Source: Zygnema circumcarinatum
Lineage: Eukaryota; Streptophyta; Zygnematophyceae; Zygnematales; Zygnemataceae
Assembly: GCA_037447605.1 (NCBI GenBank)
Contig: CM074805.1
Coordinates: 4,043,561 to 4,107,560, forward strand
DNA length: 64,000 nt
Direction: 5' to 3'
Under the pieces are notes generated by a model. It ran no database searches. It saw only the letters and a program-made list of their open reading frames with translations, and had not been told where the DNA came from. A program made the position numbers and the translations under genes. Shown here one piece after another: positions 53,378 to 64,000 of this stretch. How positions within the stretch are numbered: position 1 is the first letter of the stretch; each line of letters starts with the position of its first letter.

Positions 53378-54318
53378 GGCTGACAGCTCGCCTCGAGCTC
53401 CCCTCCCGGAGGAAGACGCGAGAGAGCGAGAGAGAGAGAGAGAGAGAGGTGGGTGGGCAAACCCTAAAGGCCCTCTCTCTCACTTCCAACCCCCTCCCCT
53501 GCGCAGCTTCACCGTCGTCGGGCGAAGAAGGCCCCAATATTGGGCGAAAGGGACAGAAATGAAATTTGGTTCCGGAACGGAGCCAATGAGGTTCGATTAT
53601 GAGCTGGGAAGCAAAAAGCGCGTAAGATTGCTGATGATCGGACGGCTCCAACTTCCCCGATCTGCCATGGGATGATCTCAGCCGTCCGTATCATCGGCAC
53701 GTGTGGAGTATGCGAATTGGCATTTCGTGGTTTCGGCGCTGCAACTGTGGATCGGCATTGGCCCCGCAATGGGACGGAGGGCATGAAACGGTACCGCTTA
53801 GAGCCTTGTTGCGATGAAAGTTGTTGAACAATGTCTTAGGCAGCTTGCTGCTCTCATGAACCATTGTCCAAAGTATGCAGTTTCTCTTGGTACCATTCAT
53901 GACATGATTCTTTCGCACTTTAGATGCATATTGTGATGTTTAGAACACGTCTTGCAAAAAAAAGCATGGCCTACGCTGCTTGTCAACGACAATACCAACA
54001 ACTTCAATCGTTACAATGTCACACAAATTTAAGAGTAATTTCAAGGAAAATCAAAAGCATTAGGAAAAAACTTTGTAAAGCTATCTTGCATTAGCTATAC
54101 AAAGAGAGTTAACCTCCAAACGGTCCCCCATCCTTTGTTGAACGTCCCCCCTTGTCTTCACGTTATGGCTACTAAAGGCCATATGGTAACCTACTTCACA
54201 TGCATGGATGCATTCACAGCCTTTCCGTACAAGGCTAGCCAAATACAAAATTGCAAAAGTATGTACATATTTGCTGAAAGTCTGCTATTGTTGCGGAAAA
54301 ACTCCATGGTTGCATGGT
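53378..54318. other. Intergenic region OB-fold/VDAC
   Basis: It contains a short (GA)n run at 53420-53448 just upstream of the OB-fold start (probably its leader) and no recognisable gene. The rest is presumably the OB-fold gene promoter and the VDAC 3' region. Confidence 0.5.
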
Positions 54319-56405
54319 TCAAGGCATCACATTGAGGCTTATTCCGACCTTGGGCTCCTTCTGCTCGCCCTTGCTCATCACGTCCCACTCCGCTTGTATG
54401 CCAATCGTTGAATTGGGTTGAAACTCATGCTGCACACAAACAGACCCCCTGTCAAACCCTAATAAGCCCTGATACAAAGGCACTACCGTCTCTACCACTC
54501 AGCAGCTCCCATCTCCCCCTGCTCCATCCCCACAGACCCTATATACTGCCACCACTCCTTCGATGTTCAAACAAAACTCTGACAAAAACAAATTCATCTT
54601 TTCCCTTTGTTTTGCGTCTCCTCCTGCCATTACTAAACCAACCCCCCACTCCAAAAAAAAAGAACAACAAGCCCCTCCTCCTCTCTCTCTCTCCATTGCC
54701 GTACCTGCAGCAGCCCTGCCACCCTCCCTTGGTTGTCAAACTTGGCCTTCATGGTGGTCTTGCTGTCCGGCTGGAAGGAGATGCCGTAGGTGATGACGTC
54801 AGGGGAGCTATCCAGAAACCGCGAGTACTGCGTGGCCACTTGGAGCCTTGGGTCCACGCTCTGACTCACGACCACCTCCACCGCCCTCTTCGCCCGCACG
54901 TTGTAAATCGCCGCCGCGTTCACCGACCCCTGCGAGATGCCAATGCCTGCCACGTGGCAAGGCATACACAACACACGTGGCAGCAGTCAGCACGCCATTT
55001 TCCAGGTAGCATTCGAGCACTCCCCCTCCCCCCTCTTTAAAAGAAACAGGAAAAGCAATAAAGTCAGAGGACGAGGGGGGAGAGAGACGGGGAGAAAGAG
55101 AAAGAGAGAGGGAGAGAGTGAGAGAGAGAGACGAGATGCTTTTAAATTCTCATTTCGCTTTCGGAAGAGGATTAAAGAGTAAAATCAAGGAAATGAAGAC
55201 CGCCGGTAACAACCTGCGTTTAATTTCGACACTTGCCCAGTTTCGCTGTCGTATCCCATTTCTGCGCCGAGAGAGAAGTCGCCCTTGAAGCCTCCGAGAG
55301 TGGCGCTGAGCTCTATAGGGGGCTTCGAATGAAGGCCTGTCGACCCAAAAAAGGTAAAATGCTGATGGCGGTATGCGACTGTGGCGAGGCCCTGCTTGAG
55401 CAGAGGGTAGCTTCCTTGAAGGGTAGCCGTCACATTAGGGGAAGGTTTGCTCCACGTCAGCTTTCCCTGCAAAAGGGAGAGACTAAACGCATAAGTGAAC
55501 CAATTAATTAACGAAAAAAAAACAAACAGTCAATGTACAGAAAATTTGTACATTTGATGACGGGTCAGTGGGTCAGATAAAGATTCATGAGTACTGCGAT
55601 GGCTTGAAAGACAGCGGGAAGGAAAATTGATCGTTATATTAAAAAAAAACTATGTGAAAAAGTTAATTACGTTGCAGAACGAGGACCAGAAAACAAGGAC
55701 CAGCTTATTAACATTTGGAAAATAAAACAGTAAAAAAAAACATGTAAGTTACCACTTCCATAGAGCCATATTCCACGCGCTTACCGTTCTAGAAGATTCA
55801 CCCTTCCTTCCCAAGAAATAATTTTATCAGACACCTCGTCCCTTTAACCATTTCCAAAGCAAAAAAATCCCATTCCGAAAACATAGTAAAAAAAATAATC
55901 CTCCAGCCTCCCCACCTCCTCCCTTAACCCTAAAATGAAAGCCCCCCTCCCAAAAACCCCTAAAATCCAATCCTAAAATCCACAACCCGAAGGGTACCTG
56001 CACCACGCCCGTAGTCCCGGTAGAAAGCTCCGCAGCGACCCCTGGCGCTGGCGCGACCGTAGTCGTGACAAGGCCCAAAATTAGGTCATCCATTTTGCTG
56101 AAGACAGTGGACAAAAGAACGCCGACTGGCGTGACAGCTGTCACGCTCGCAGCATGGCCCGTCTGGAAGCCCTTGAAGAGGAGATTGCGTGCCGGAAGCC
56201 CTAATTCCGAGAACAGGACGGGAGGGGCGCCCTTGGGTATTTGATGAAGCCATGGCTCCCTCTTCTCAGAGCTCTTCTCTCGGTCGCTGTGCTTCGCCCA
56301 CCCGCGGGGTGGCGAGTCGAAAGAGACGGTCTTCCTCCGCCTGTCGGGGGGAGGCCCCGGAGGGGAGTCGGAGGGAGGAGAGGAGGAGGGGGCTGGACGG
56401 TCCAT
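54319..56405 (-). CDS. VDAC/mitochondrial porin with N-terminal extension
   Basis: Role: beta-barrel anion channel of the mitochondrial outer membrane. Four phase-consistent exons on the minus strand: 56405-55998, 55466-55214, 54946-54705, 54429-54319; 337 residues. Plant VDACs have about 276. From residue 62 it follows VDAC: LFSELGLPARNLLFKGF (canonical YTEIGKKARDLLYKDY), SVTAVTPVGVLLSTV, PPIELSATLGGFKGDFSLGA, GYDSETGQVSKLNAG, ITYGISFQPDSKTTMKAKFD, GRVAGLLQHEFQP, and EPKVGISLNVMP at the end. The extra first 58 or so residues are Pro/Ser- and Arg-rich, with DRRRKTVSFDSP, a possible kinase site. Starts further upstream are also in frame, so the extension could be longer. No ATG was noticed at the canonical N-terminus. 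A CACGTG lies 158 bp upstream of the ATG. Confidence 0.88.
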
Positions 56406-56562
56406 GAGGAAGCTCCTGAGGGCACTGCCAGAGGCGTGGAGGGATGGAGGGAGAGGGATGGAGGGAGAGGTAGAGAGAGAGGGAGAGGGAGGAGAGGGAA
56501 GGGAAGTGCGAGGGACAGGAGAGAGTGCGCTGGCAAGCAAGGCCCCGTCGGCGCATGCGGGA

Positions 56563-56568
56563 CACGTG
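56563..56568. promoter_or_regulatory. G-box upstream of VDAC
   Basis: CACGTG in the context GACACGTGGCGCG, about 160 bp upstream of the VDAC start codon used here. Confidence 0.45.
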
Positions 56569-56657
56569 GCGCGCATATGGGGACGCCGCTTGTTGAATCG
56601 CCACGTATATGTTTGACATTTTAAAATATATTGCATTTACGATCAATGGAACAGAAG

Positions 56658-56738
56658 GTCAACATGTCCGAGTGGTTAAGGAGACAGACTTGAAATCTGT
56701 TGGCATTTGCCGCGCAGGTTCGAACCCTGCTGTTGACG
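56658..56738 (+). tRNA. tRNA-Ser (UGA)
   Basis: An 81-nt class II cloverleaf. The acceptor stem is GTCAACA/TGTTGAC with discriminator G. The D-arm has TCC..GGA around GAGTGGTTAA. The anticodon loop CTTGAAA (anticodon TGA) sits on ACAGA/TCTGT. A long variable arm (GGCATTTGCC) and the T-arm GCAGG-TTCGAAC-CCTGC follow. Internal box A and box B match consensus, and TTTT at 56750-56753 can serve as the Pol III terminator. No intron and no encoded CCA. Confidence 0.96.
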
Positions 56739-57411
56739 CTTCCAAGCTCTTTTCTCTCAACGCCGTGAACTTTTTTTTTTCTATGAAGAAGAGTGCGTAC
56801 ATACAACACGCCACCCGCGTCCAGGACAAAGGCACTGGAGAGTCCATAATCGACATTGCACTGCCACTGGGAACGTGGGAATGCTTGCGACTTCAATGCC
56901 CATGCATAGTTCTAATGAGGAATAGGGAAAAGTTATTTCGGAAACAGTACATGCCTCTTGCGATATGTACTTACAACAGCGCGATAAAGAGTACTACTTT
57001 CGAAACAACTCCCCAAGCAAAACCCTTCCGTTCTTTTCAAGACAAGCCCTGTCATCTTGGTGATAGTCGCCGATGTCATTTTCAAGGAGCATGACTTCCA
57101 TGAAAACGTTGAGACGTGAGTTCTTAGTTCTTTTGCTTCAATACGTTTATCAAAGCTTCTAACTGACCATCGACCTGCCAACCATTCTTTAGGGCCATCA
57201 ATATTTTCCGATCCGGTGATCCAACCTGCACAAACCTGAAGTCGCACTTTTAAAGGAGCGTTCGCAGCAGGTTCCGTGGCCCTTCAAATGCCCTCCCTCC
57301 GCATTTCAGGCTCCAACAGGCCGTCGAGACGGTACGTATGGGTGTACGGTACTGCCTTGGGGTTAAACACATTCAGATATTACTGAGATGTTTCTAAATG
57401 TTTTTAAAAAG
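56739..57411. other. Spacer between inverted tRNA genes
   Basis: It holds a longish plus-strand frame that overlaps the tRNA and is not convincing. No homology was seen between the flanks of the two tRNA copies. Confidence 0.4.
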
Positions 57412-57492
57412 CGTCAACAGCAGGGTTCGAACCTGCGCGGCAAATGCCAACAGATTTCAAGTCTGTCTCCTTAACCACTCGGACATGTTGAC
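57412..57492 (-). tRNA. tRNA-Ser (UGA), identical second copy
   Basis: Exact reverse-complement copy of 56658-56738 over all 81 nt, including the discriminator base. A run of T on its own strand (read as AAAAA at 57406-57410 on plus) follows closely as a terminator. The flanking sequence differs from the first copy. It is convergent in orientation with the first copy. Confidence 0.96.
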
Positions 57493-57651
57493 CTAAGCAT
57501 AATATTTTGTGGTAAAAAATTAATTAAAAATTGTCAGTCGCCACCTCAGCTATACATTCAACCTGGCAGTCCCCAGGTCAACGTCCTGTCGGCGTGAAAT
57601 CCCGCCAGCGCCCCCGCCCGATCAGTTCGATGTACGGTCATACTTACGAGC

Positions 57652-58262
57652 CACGTGGATGAATCACGTGTCGCCACGACCTTCCACGTGGACGCAATTC
57701 GGACAAAAAATGACCCGCGCTCGATCTGTACATTTCGTCAGCTGTACCCTGGTCCCTGGGCGTGTGCATTTGTCGTTTTCACATAGGACAGCCGGCAACG
57801 AGACGGCAGGGCGAGGGCTGCCGGCCGGCCCGAACGTCCGTCCGTCCGTACGCGCCCTTGTACGGCAGGACCTGTGGGAGCCCGGGGGGCCCCCAGGCTC
57901 GTCCGGACCAGGTCGCGTGGTTCTTGAAGGGAAGGAGGGGCGGCGGAAGTTTGTCCACGCTGAGGACCGGCATCATCGGATTCGTCCACGTGGCGCAACT
58001 GTACCTCCGTACAGCTAGCTGTTCCATCAGCACGGCTTGTTTCTCGAGGGACCACGGCCATCTTGCGTCCGCTCAGGAGCTGCCACGTGGCGTCCAGCCC
58101 CCACCCCGTCCTCCCGCCACGTCGGAAAATCCCCTCGTATCTGCGTCGCTGGATCCCTCAACAGCCGCATCGGTACCGTCCGATGAGACACGCCTGCTGT
58201 GTGAGCCGTCGATCCAGGTCAACTTTGTCCACGTGGCCGTCTGAGTCAGCACGTCGCTCTAC
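57652..58262. promoter_or_regulatory. G-box cluster upstream of LACS
   Basis: Six exact CACGTG palindromes lie at 57652, 57665, 57685, 57987, 58084 and 58230, most within CCACGTGG. Near-matches include GCCACGTCGG (near 58117) and CTACGTGGCGGG (near 58259). The interval is GC-rich, has no supported gene and ends about 300 bp before the first LACS exon. G-boxes bind plant bZIP and bHLH factors; regulation here is inferred. Confidence 0.6.
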
Positions 58263-58565
58263 GTGGCGGGCTCCGCGGAGTTTATCCGCTCGCCGCGTGA
58301 CGCGACACGGACCTTTTTGACGCCGGGAGGGCTAAAATGCGGGACTGCACACCGGACCGAAAATGTGCCCAAAACTGCTAACCTGGTTTTCATGGAGAAA
58401 CCGACTTTTGGAAACGGGTACAATTGGGGTATAGTGCGCCCCTTGTCCGGGCCTGCTTGGTTTCTGTGCTCGCCCCTCTCGGCTCGCTCTCTCACTCTCT
58501 CTCCCTCTCTCCCGTTCTCCTGCTCTCGCTCGCCTGAGCAGTAGGAGGTTTTTTTTGGAGAAAAC

Positions 58566-61500
58566 ATGGATTCCGCATGTCCGAGAGGAGGGGGAGCCAC
58601 GGAGACGAGTCAGCAGCGACGTGTGGCGATATTGCGGCGCCACCTGTCGTCTCTTCCTGCAGGTGTTGCCAAGATTCCTTGCCAGACATTTCACAGTTGA
58701 AGAATTCTCCGTGGCGTTGTCATGGAACGGGAAAGGTTCCCTTCTTGGACGGATTGCACAATAGCCGTTCAGCCTTTGACGTAATTCTGCGCAGTCTTGG
58801 CTGCTGTGCAGCTCAGCGACGCTCGGGCTTCAAGCTGTTTGCATATACATCATTGCATTTATCATATTCTTTGCATCCGGGCTTACATGTGTTCTAGAAT
58901 TTGGACGTCCTAATCTTTGCCTTTCAAGTCCATTGACTCAAGTAAGCTTCTCACTGTCCATTTAAAAGGCTTCCTTTAATAACGCTGAGAGTATTTCACG
59001 AAGGAATCTGCTGATCCGAGGAAAGAATCGAATTGATTCTTTCTTTAGCGTCTGTCAATTTTAAGATTATCATTCACAAATATTTGCAGCTTGCAAAGGG
59101 CACATATGGCGCATTGCTGCCTTGAGCTGCGCTTCGTCAGGCAGCTCCATGTAGCTGTTCAGGATTTTCTGAATCCTGCTATTTTGGAGCATTTTCACGC
59201 TTGTCGTTATTGAAATTACGTGCGTGTTTTGTGGCCATTTGCTTTTCTCCACCTAGCGAGGCAGACAGACTTACTTTAATTCCTTTCATAAAGCGACGAT
59301 TCAGCAGCAGTGTGATTGAAGGCAGTGGCAGGAATGCCGTCTCTTTCTCGGAAATTGTTATTAATGTGAAGTACAGGATGTACTTTTATTGCCAGAAAGT
59401 AGAAGTACGAAGGCGCCTATGCAGTCTTGCATGCCTTATCCTAATGGAAAACAATCATACGGCACATTTTTATAACATTTTTGCATTTGATTTTTAGTTT
59501 GGCTCGTTTTCTTCATACTGCACTCCTCGTGATTCATCATCAGTAGTTGCGCTATTGACCATAAAAATAGAACATAAAGCGCGCCGTATTACAGCTTGAG
59601 CTATGAAACCCTGAGCTGTAAATAAGGTACAAGCTTCTCGGTATTGATTTATTGATTTACCTCAGAGTTTTATAATTTGAATAGAACAAAGCAATGGTTC
59701 GCGAGCTTGGATGTTTTTGATTCGTAGAAAGGCCCATTGAAGTTTTGCATTCGTGTAGCATTTGCATATCCATAAACTCGCATGTTTCAGCTGACAGCCC
59801 TTCCTTCACGCATTTTAAAGCCGGCAGCAGCTCTTATGACCTAGAGCTATTGCTGTACCTTCCAGTGAAAGGCTAATGTTTAAAATTTGAAATCTCGCTC
59901 TTATCTCTACCTCTTGGATGAAGTGAGGACCACGAGGTTTAGACTGCGGCATGCAAACTTTACAGATTTACGATGCTGTCAAATCTTAAGCGGGCACGAA
60001 CTTTTGCCTTTTAGAGCTTTCAGTCCTTCACATGCATGCTCTAACAATCATGGTTTCGCAATGCAGGCGATGGAGTCATTGGCGAGATGCTTTCACGTGA
60101 ATGTACAGCCGGCGAGTTCTACAAGGGTAAGTGCTAATCATTAAAGAGAATTTTGGTGTAGGAGGTTCAATTGAGGGCAGTAGTTACGAGTTCGATGATC
60201 GGGATCCCTAGCGATTGATCTACCATGGGGAAAGTCGAAAATGTTTTTACCAACTTCATAGATAACGGATGTCCAGCAATCTCAGGGAGCAGTTAGAAGG
60301 GAAACCACAGCAAACCTTAGCAGAGGAGGTAGTGTTCGTTTTGCTGAGCTGACTAGGTTTTCAAATGATGTACCATCCACACCAAAGCTCAGTTTAACTA
60401 GACACCGCAATAAACTGGAAGGTAAGTCACAAAGAGCTCATTATATTTTGAAGTAAAACGCTTTAATCAATGTCGTAGTTGATGTGACGTCCCAATGTTT
60501 CTTCTCTTCATTAAGAATTGCCATATTCTAGGCCACGAGCATGTTGATGTAACAAGGTGGGGTCACTTACGTTGCTGCAGACGAAGGTTTCAGTGTGGTG
60601 CTGCCCGAGAAGTTGTCAGAAAACAAGTGGAACGTGTACAGGTGAATGAGTCTTTAGCATAAAGGCTGTTCAAAGGAGAGTCTTTTGTTTTCTGAAATGG
60701 ATTTTACAACTTGTTCGCGTACTTTATTTAGGAGCTGTTCTGCTGGATCATAAATGACGGAGACAAGTGTAACTAGGCAGTAGACAAGTGCGAGTTGGGA
60801 GAGTCTCGTACAGTGAAATGGTAGTTGGGAGGGTCACCATTTTTGTACCCAAGCTTAGGGATACAACTGTAGTGCGCATGTGCTGTGGAAAGGACAAGCA
60901 AACTGTTGTATCCAGCCTTCCTGGCCCTGTCGTGCTTGGCTCCATGCATTGACAGATCTGCAAGATCACCATACAAGCTGATCGACAGTTATCCTCAGAC
61001 ACACATAAGGACGGTCCATGACAATTTCGAGTAAGTAGTTCGCTCCTTTTGCTGCTCTTCGTATGCAGTTTAGTACTACATTGAAGCTTCCGCTATCGGC
61101 AAGATATATTATGAGGCAATTTTTGCTGTCCCTTTTGCTGCATTGGTGTTATTTCGGAGTGGTCATCCTCCAGCACTCAGGCATGTTTTTTAATCTTGTA
61201 GGTATGCCATTGAGACTTACACGAATGAACCATGCTTTGGAAGTCGTATTCGTCCCAATGGCACTGTTGGCAGGTAAGCAGTTTTGGGTGTTTCTTAAAT
61301 GATTCACGCAATTTTTGTCAGTGCACTGTTTGAAGTAAGGTGGTGTTAAGTTGCTTCATGGATTTCTATCTAGCGTTTGGTTCATCATTTGTGCACGCAA
61401 GAGCTTGGGTACGCTTACAGATAGTTTAAACCATTGCCAAACACTAGACAGCCTCAAGCATTCCCACTCGAATCAAGAAAATACAAACACAAGTACAGTA

Positions 61501-64000
61501 CGCGAGATTGAAATAAACTTAGTCACTGTCTTATCTGAGATACAATGCCGTTTATTATGTTTTTTTTTCCTTTCCTTTGTAGGAAGAAGCGGAAGAACTG
61601 GAGCATGCATTTGCAGTGGTTTCGACGTATGCCATGTATGGTAGTCATTTGAAACTAGTCTCAGATTTTTCTCACCCTGGGTTTTCCAGTTATCAGTGGA
61701 TGACCTACAACGAGGCCGGAGAATCTCGCACAGCTCTTGGGTCTGCCCTTGTTCATATGGGCCTTGAGAAGGTATGCTTCCCCCATTCCATACAGCAACT
61801 TATTCAATAAAAGTGCTGGAGGCTGTCTTCTTCTCACGTGCTCTTACATCTTCTCCCGTGCTCCTACATGTCCTCACATGCTTCCATATGCCCTCATATG
61901 CTCTTTCACGATTCACCATGTTCTCTGCTGATCTTGCATGCTGTCACATATTCTGACGCACTCTCAGCTGTTTTCACGTGCTCTCTCATACGTGATGTTG
62001 TGGGAATGGGCTTTCGAGACAGGGCGCAAGGGTGGGGCTGTACTTCATCAATCGCACTGAATGGATGATTACAGATCTTGCATGCATGGCATATGGCTTT
62101 GTGTCAGTGCCGCTCTATGACACCCTTGGTGAGTATACATTGACTAAGGAGGCTTGCTGAAACATAACTGTTAAATAATAGCTGTTAAACGGGTTTTCTG
62201 CATCCACAGAAGTCGGTGTGGTTCATTCCGGGAGCTAATGATGTTCTTTTCTGACCAAGGAGGAAGAGATGTGTGTGAAGTGTTTCTCTGAAGCCCCGTC
62301 ACTTGGATTTGTCCATATGATGCAGGTCCGGATGCAGTGCAATACATCATCAATCATGCGGAAATTTCAGTCATATTCTGCACTCGCGATAAGCTGCACA
62401 CAGTAGGTATTTATATCCTGGCCGGTTTTTTCCAGGGAGCAGCAGGCTGATACAGCAGAATGTTTGCGAGAGATAAGAAGACAAGACAGATAAGTTGGAG
62501 CCCACCATCCTCAGCCACGTTTGGCCTGTGAACTGGGAGGTTTAAAGATGTGAGTTTTGTCCCCTTTCCTCCTTCTTTTTGCAGGTGATGGACAGTTTGG
62601 TGGAATGCCCTTCAGTGCACACGGTGGTGGTGAGTGCTGAATCCTACTTCAAAATGAAATCTACATAAAAAAACTGTAAACACTGAAGACTAGTTACGAG
62701 ATGATGATTGTGAAACATTGGCTGAGCCTTCTGATTGCCCTGTGGTTGGAATTTGACCCTGGCAGGTGATTGGCGGAAATGAGCAGCTATTGCCAATTGT
62801 CAGCTCTAAAGCAAATGTCACGTACATCTCCTACACCAAGCTTGAGGCTCAGGTATTCCTTGTCCCTACCTTGGAATAGTACAGCACAGGAGGATGCAGA
62901 TGCTCGACTTTAGTTTATCTATTCCTTACTTTCCTTTGTATACTTCCATATGGAAATCTTTGCACAATGCAGGTCCCTGCAAGTTGATCAAACAAAAGGA
63001 CACTTTCTGTCAGCTAAACGGCGATGATGGAGCGGCTTACTATTGGCTGTGCAAAGGAAGGCAATGGCTTAGCCCAATACTGCATGTCTGACTTAATAAA
63101 CTGCTCTTATGCTCTTATCTGGGGTTCAGGGCCGTGGAAACCCTTGTCCATTCTCGCCTTCAGAACCGAACGAGCTTGTGAGCATATGCTATACGAGCGG
63201 GACTACCGGTGTGCCCAAGGTCAGTGCAAGCTGAGAATTGGAGCAAGAAGACGGCTGTGAGGAAGGTCACTAAGCAAACCAGTTAAGCAGTTTTAAGGGC
63301 TTTGTGGGCTCTTTAGTTTTTCTTTGATTGAATTGACTTGCTGGTCGTTGGGCTGTAGGGAGCGATGCTGACTCATCGGAGTATTGTTGCCAGCTCAGCA
63401 GGAGCTTGCCATGGAGCCATCATCTGTCCCGGAGATGTGTGAGTGCTATGTCAGATTCACTCACAAGCAGGGCCGTAAATGCGGGTTTTTAGTAGGATAA
63501 AGGACCGGTCGCTTTCTGAGATGTAACAGTCTCATGTACCATTCATGCTCGTATATGGTCCTGCTTACCGCGGTTGAATTGTTTCTGTAAGAAGACGAGC
63601 CTCCTAGGGGAAGTGTTGGAACTCTCACACTGGAGAGTGGTCTAAGAGAGGGAGGTTTTGCCACTTCCGCTTGGCTGAGAAAGGTGATTGGATGGAAAGC
63701 TGATCTCCATGGAATTCTGAACTTGCAGGCACCTCTCGTATTTGCCGTTAGCGCACATATATGAAAAGCTGAACGTGATTTCCCTCATCCATTTTGGGGC
63801 AGCCATTGGGTTCTACCAGGGAGTAAGTGCTTTGCATTTGAGGAAAGGGCTTCAAAGCTGTATAGTGTCTGTTCCGGAAACAAAAGGTGTTTGCCAGTTG
63901 AACAACAATGATAAAGATGCTGTCGACATTGGAGAGACGGGATTTCTAGGAAGTTTGAATGCTGCTGTTCAAGGTCAAGCACTTGTGGGAAGCAGGGCTG
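58566..64000 (+). CDS. Peroxisomal-type long-chain acyl-CoA synthetase (LACS6/7-like), partial
   Basis: Role: activates fatty acids to acyl-CoA with ATP. The LACS6/7 type feeds peroxisomal beta-oxidation. The window ends inside the gene. Firm exons: 60262-60421, 60581-60641, 60956-61030, 61202-61273, 61690-61771, 62023-62128, 62326-62402, 62585-62629, 62766-62852, 63130-63219, 63359-63438, 63729-63822. All join in phase. They read EGFSVVLPEKLSENKWNVYR (the LACS6/7 hallmark), SARSPYKLIDSYPQ, GLYFINRTEWMITD, VPLYDTLGPDAVQYIINH, the AMP-binding motif YTSGTTGVPKGAMLTH and LSYLPLAHIYEKLN. A candidate first exon (58566-58662) holds RVAILRRHL, a match to the PTS2 peroxisome signal. A short exon at 60067-60126 may follow. 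Phases between these first exons do not fit without a missing or altered exon. The adenylation and C-terminal domains lie beyond 64000. Confidence 0.88.
61835..61994. repeat. Eight-unit 20-bp tandem repeat in a LACS intron
   Basis: Eight diverged units of exactly 20 bp, roughly CACATGCTCTCACATGTCCT, run end to end. Each contains two CATG/CGTG-like half units 10 bp apart. They fill most of the intron between the exons ending at 61771 and starting at 62023. Confidence 0.75.

Noticed and set aside
54408-55040. 210-residue plus-strand frame antisense to VDAC exon 3
   Set aside because: It is the reverse shadow of a well-supported VDAC exon and a C/T-rich intron.
56609-57094. 161-residue frame reading through the tRNA-Ser gene
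   Set aside because: It overlaps a complete tRNA and has no recognisable domain.

Overview
The window is nuclear DNA from a plastid-bearing green-lineage organism. Its genes are rich in introns with GT-AG junctions. They include a PsbP-family thylakoid protein, a chloroplast-type trigger factor, a group IIb WRKY factor, augmin subunit 4, plant-type galactokinase and a plant peroxisomal-type acyl-CoA synthetase. A WRKY IIb gene together with plant augmin points to Streptophyta. The gene density (about one gene per 6 kb) and the many short exons would fit a streptophyte alga or an early-diverging land plant, but the species cannot be named from sequence alone.

Layout. 1-1.8 kb: no recognised gene, two adjacent inverted-repeat elements (316-802 and 812-1011) and one copy of a dispersed repeat. 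1.8-5.4 kb (+): PsbP-domain protein. 6.2-8.8 kb (+): NNF1/PMF1-like kinetochore protein. 10.7-16.0 kb (-): very large WRKY IIb factor. 16-19 kb: GC-rich island with GTACGG palindromes. 19.4-24.3 kb (+): augmin AUG4. 24.9-30.0 kb (-): trigger factor. 30.6-32.8 kb (+): GET1. 34.5-42.2 kb (+): PUF60 splicing factor. 43.0-45.5 kb (-): ICMT-like membrane methyltransferase. 46.1-51.1 kb (+): galactokinase. 52.5-53.4 kb (-): OB-fold (SOSS-B-like) protein. 54.3-56.4 kb (-): VDAC porin with an N-terminal extension. 56.7 and 57.4 kb: an inverted pair of identical tRNA-Ser(UGA) genes. 58.6 kb to the window end (+): LACS6/7-like acyl-CoA synthetase, truncated by the window.

The genes are unrelated housekeeping genes and do not form a cluster or operon. 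Three neighbouring pairs are divergent: trigger factor/GET1 (about 0.65 kb apart), methyltransferase/galactokinase (about 0.62 kb) and WRKY/AUG4 (about 3 kb). CACGTG G-boxes recur upstream of several genes, most densely upstream of the LACS gene.

Exon models were built by hand from splice consensus, reading phase and remembered family alignments. Most models are phase-consistent from start to stop. The exceptions are the WRKY exon 1-2 join, the first exon of AUG4 and the first exons of LACS; these are flagged. I did not find a convincing previously undescribed multi-gene system. The most unusual points are the degenerate ribosome-docking motif in the trigger factor, the extended VDAC, a stop-free 102-nt intron in the methyltransferase, the G-box cluster, the inverted tRNA pair and the two adjacent inverted-repeat elements.
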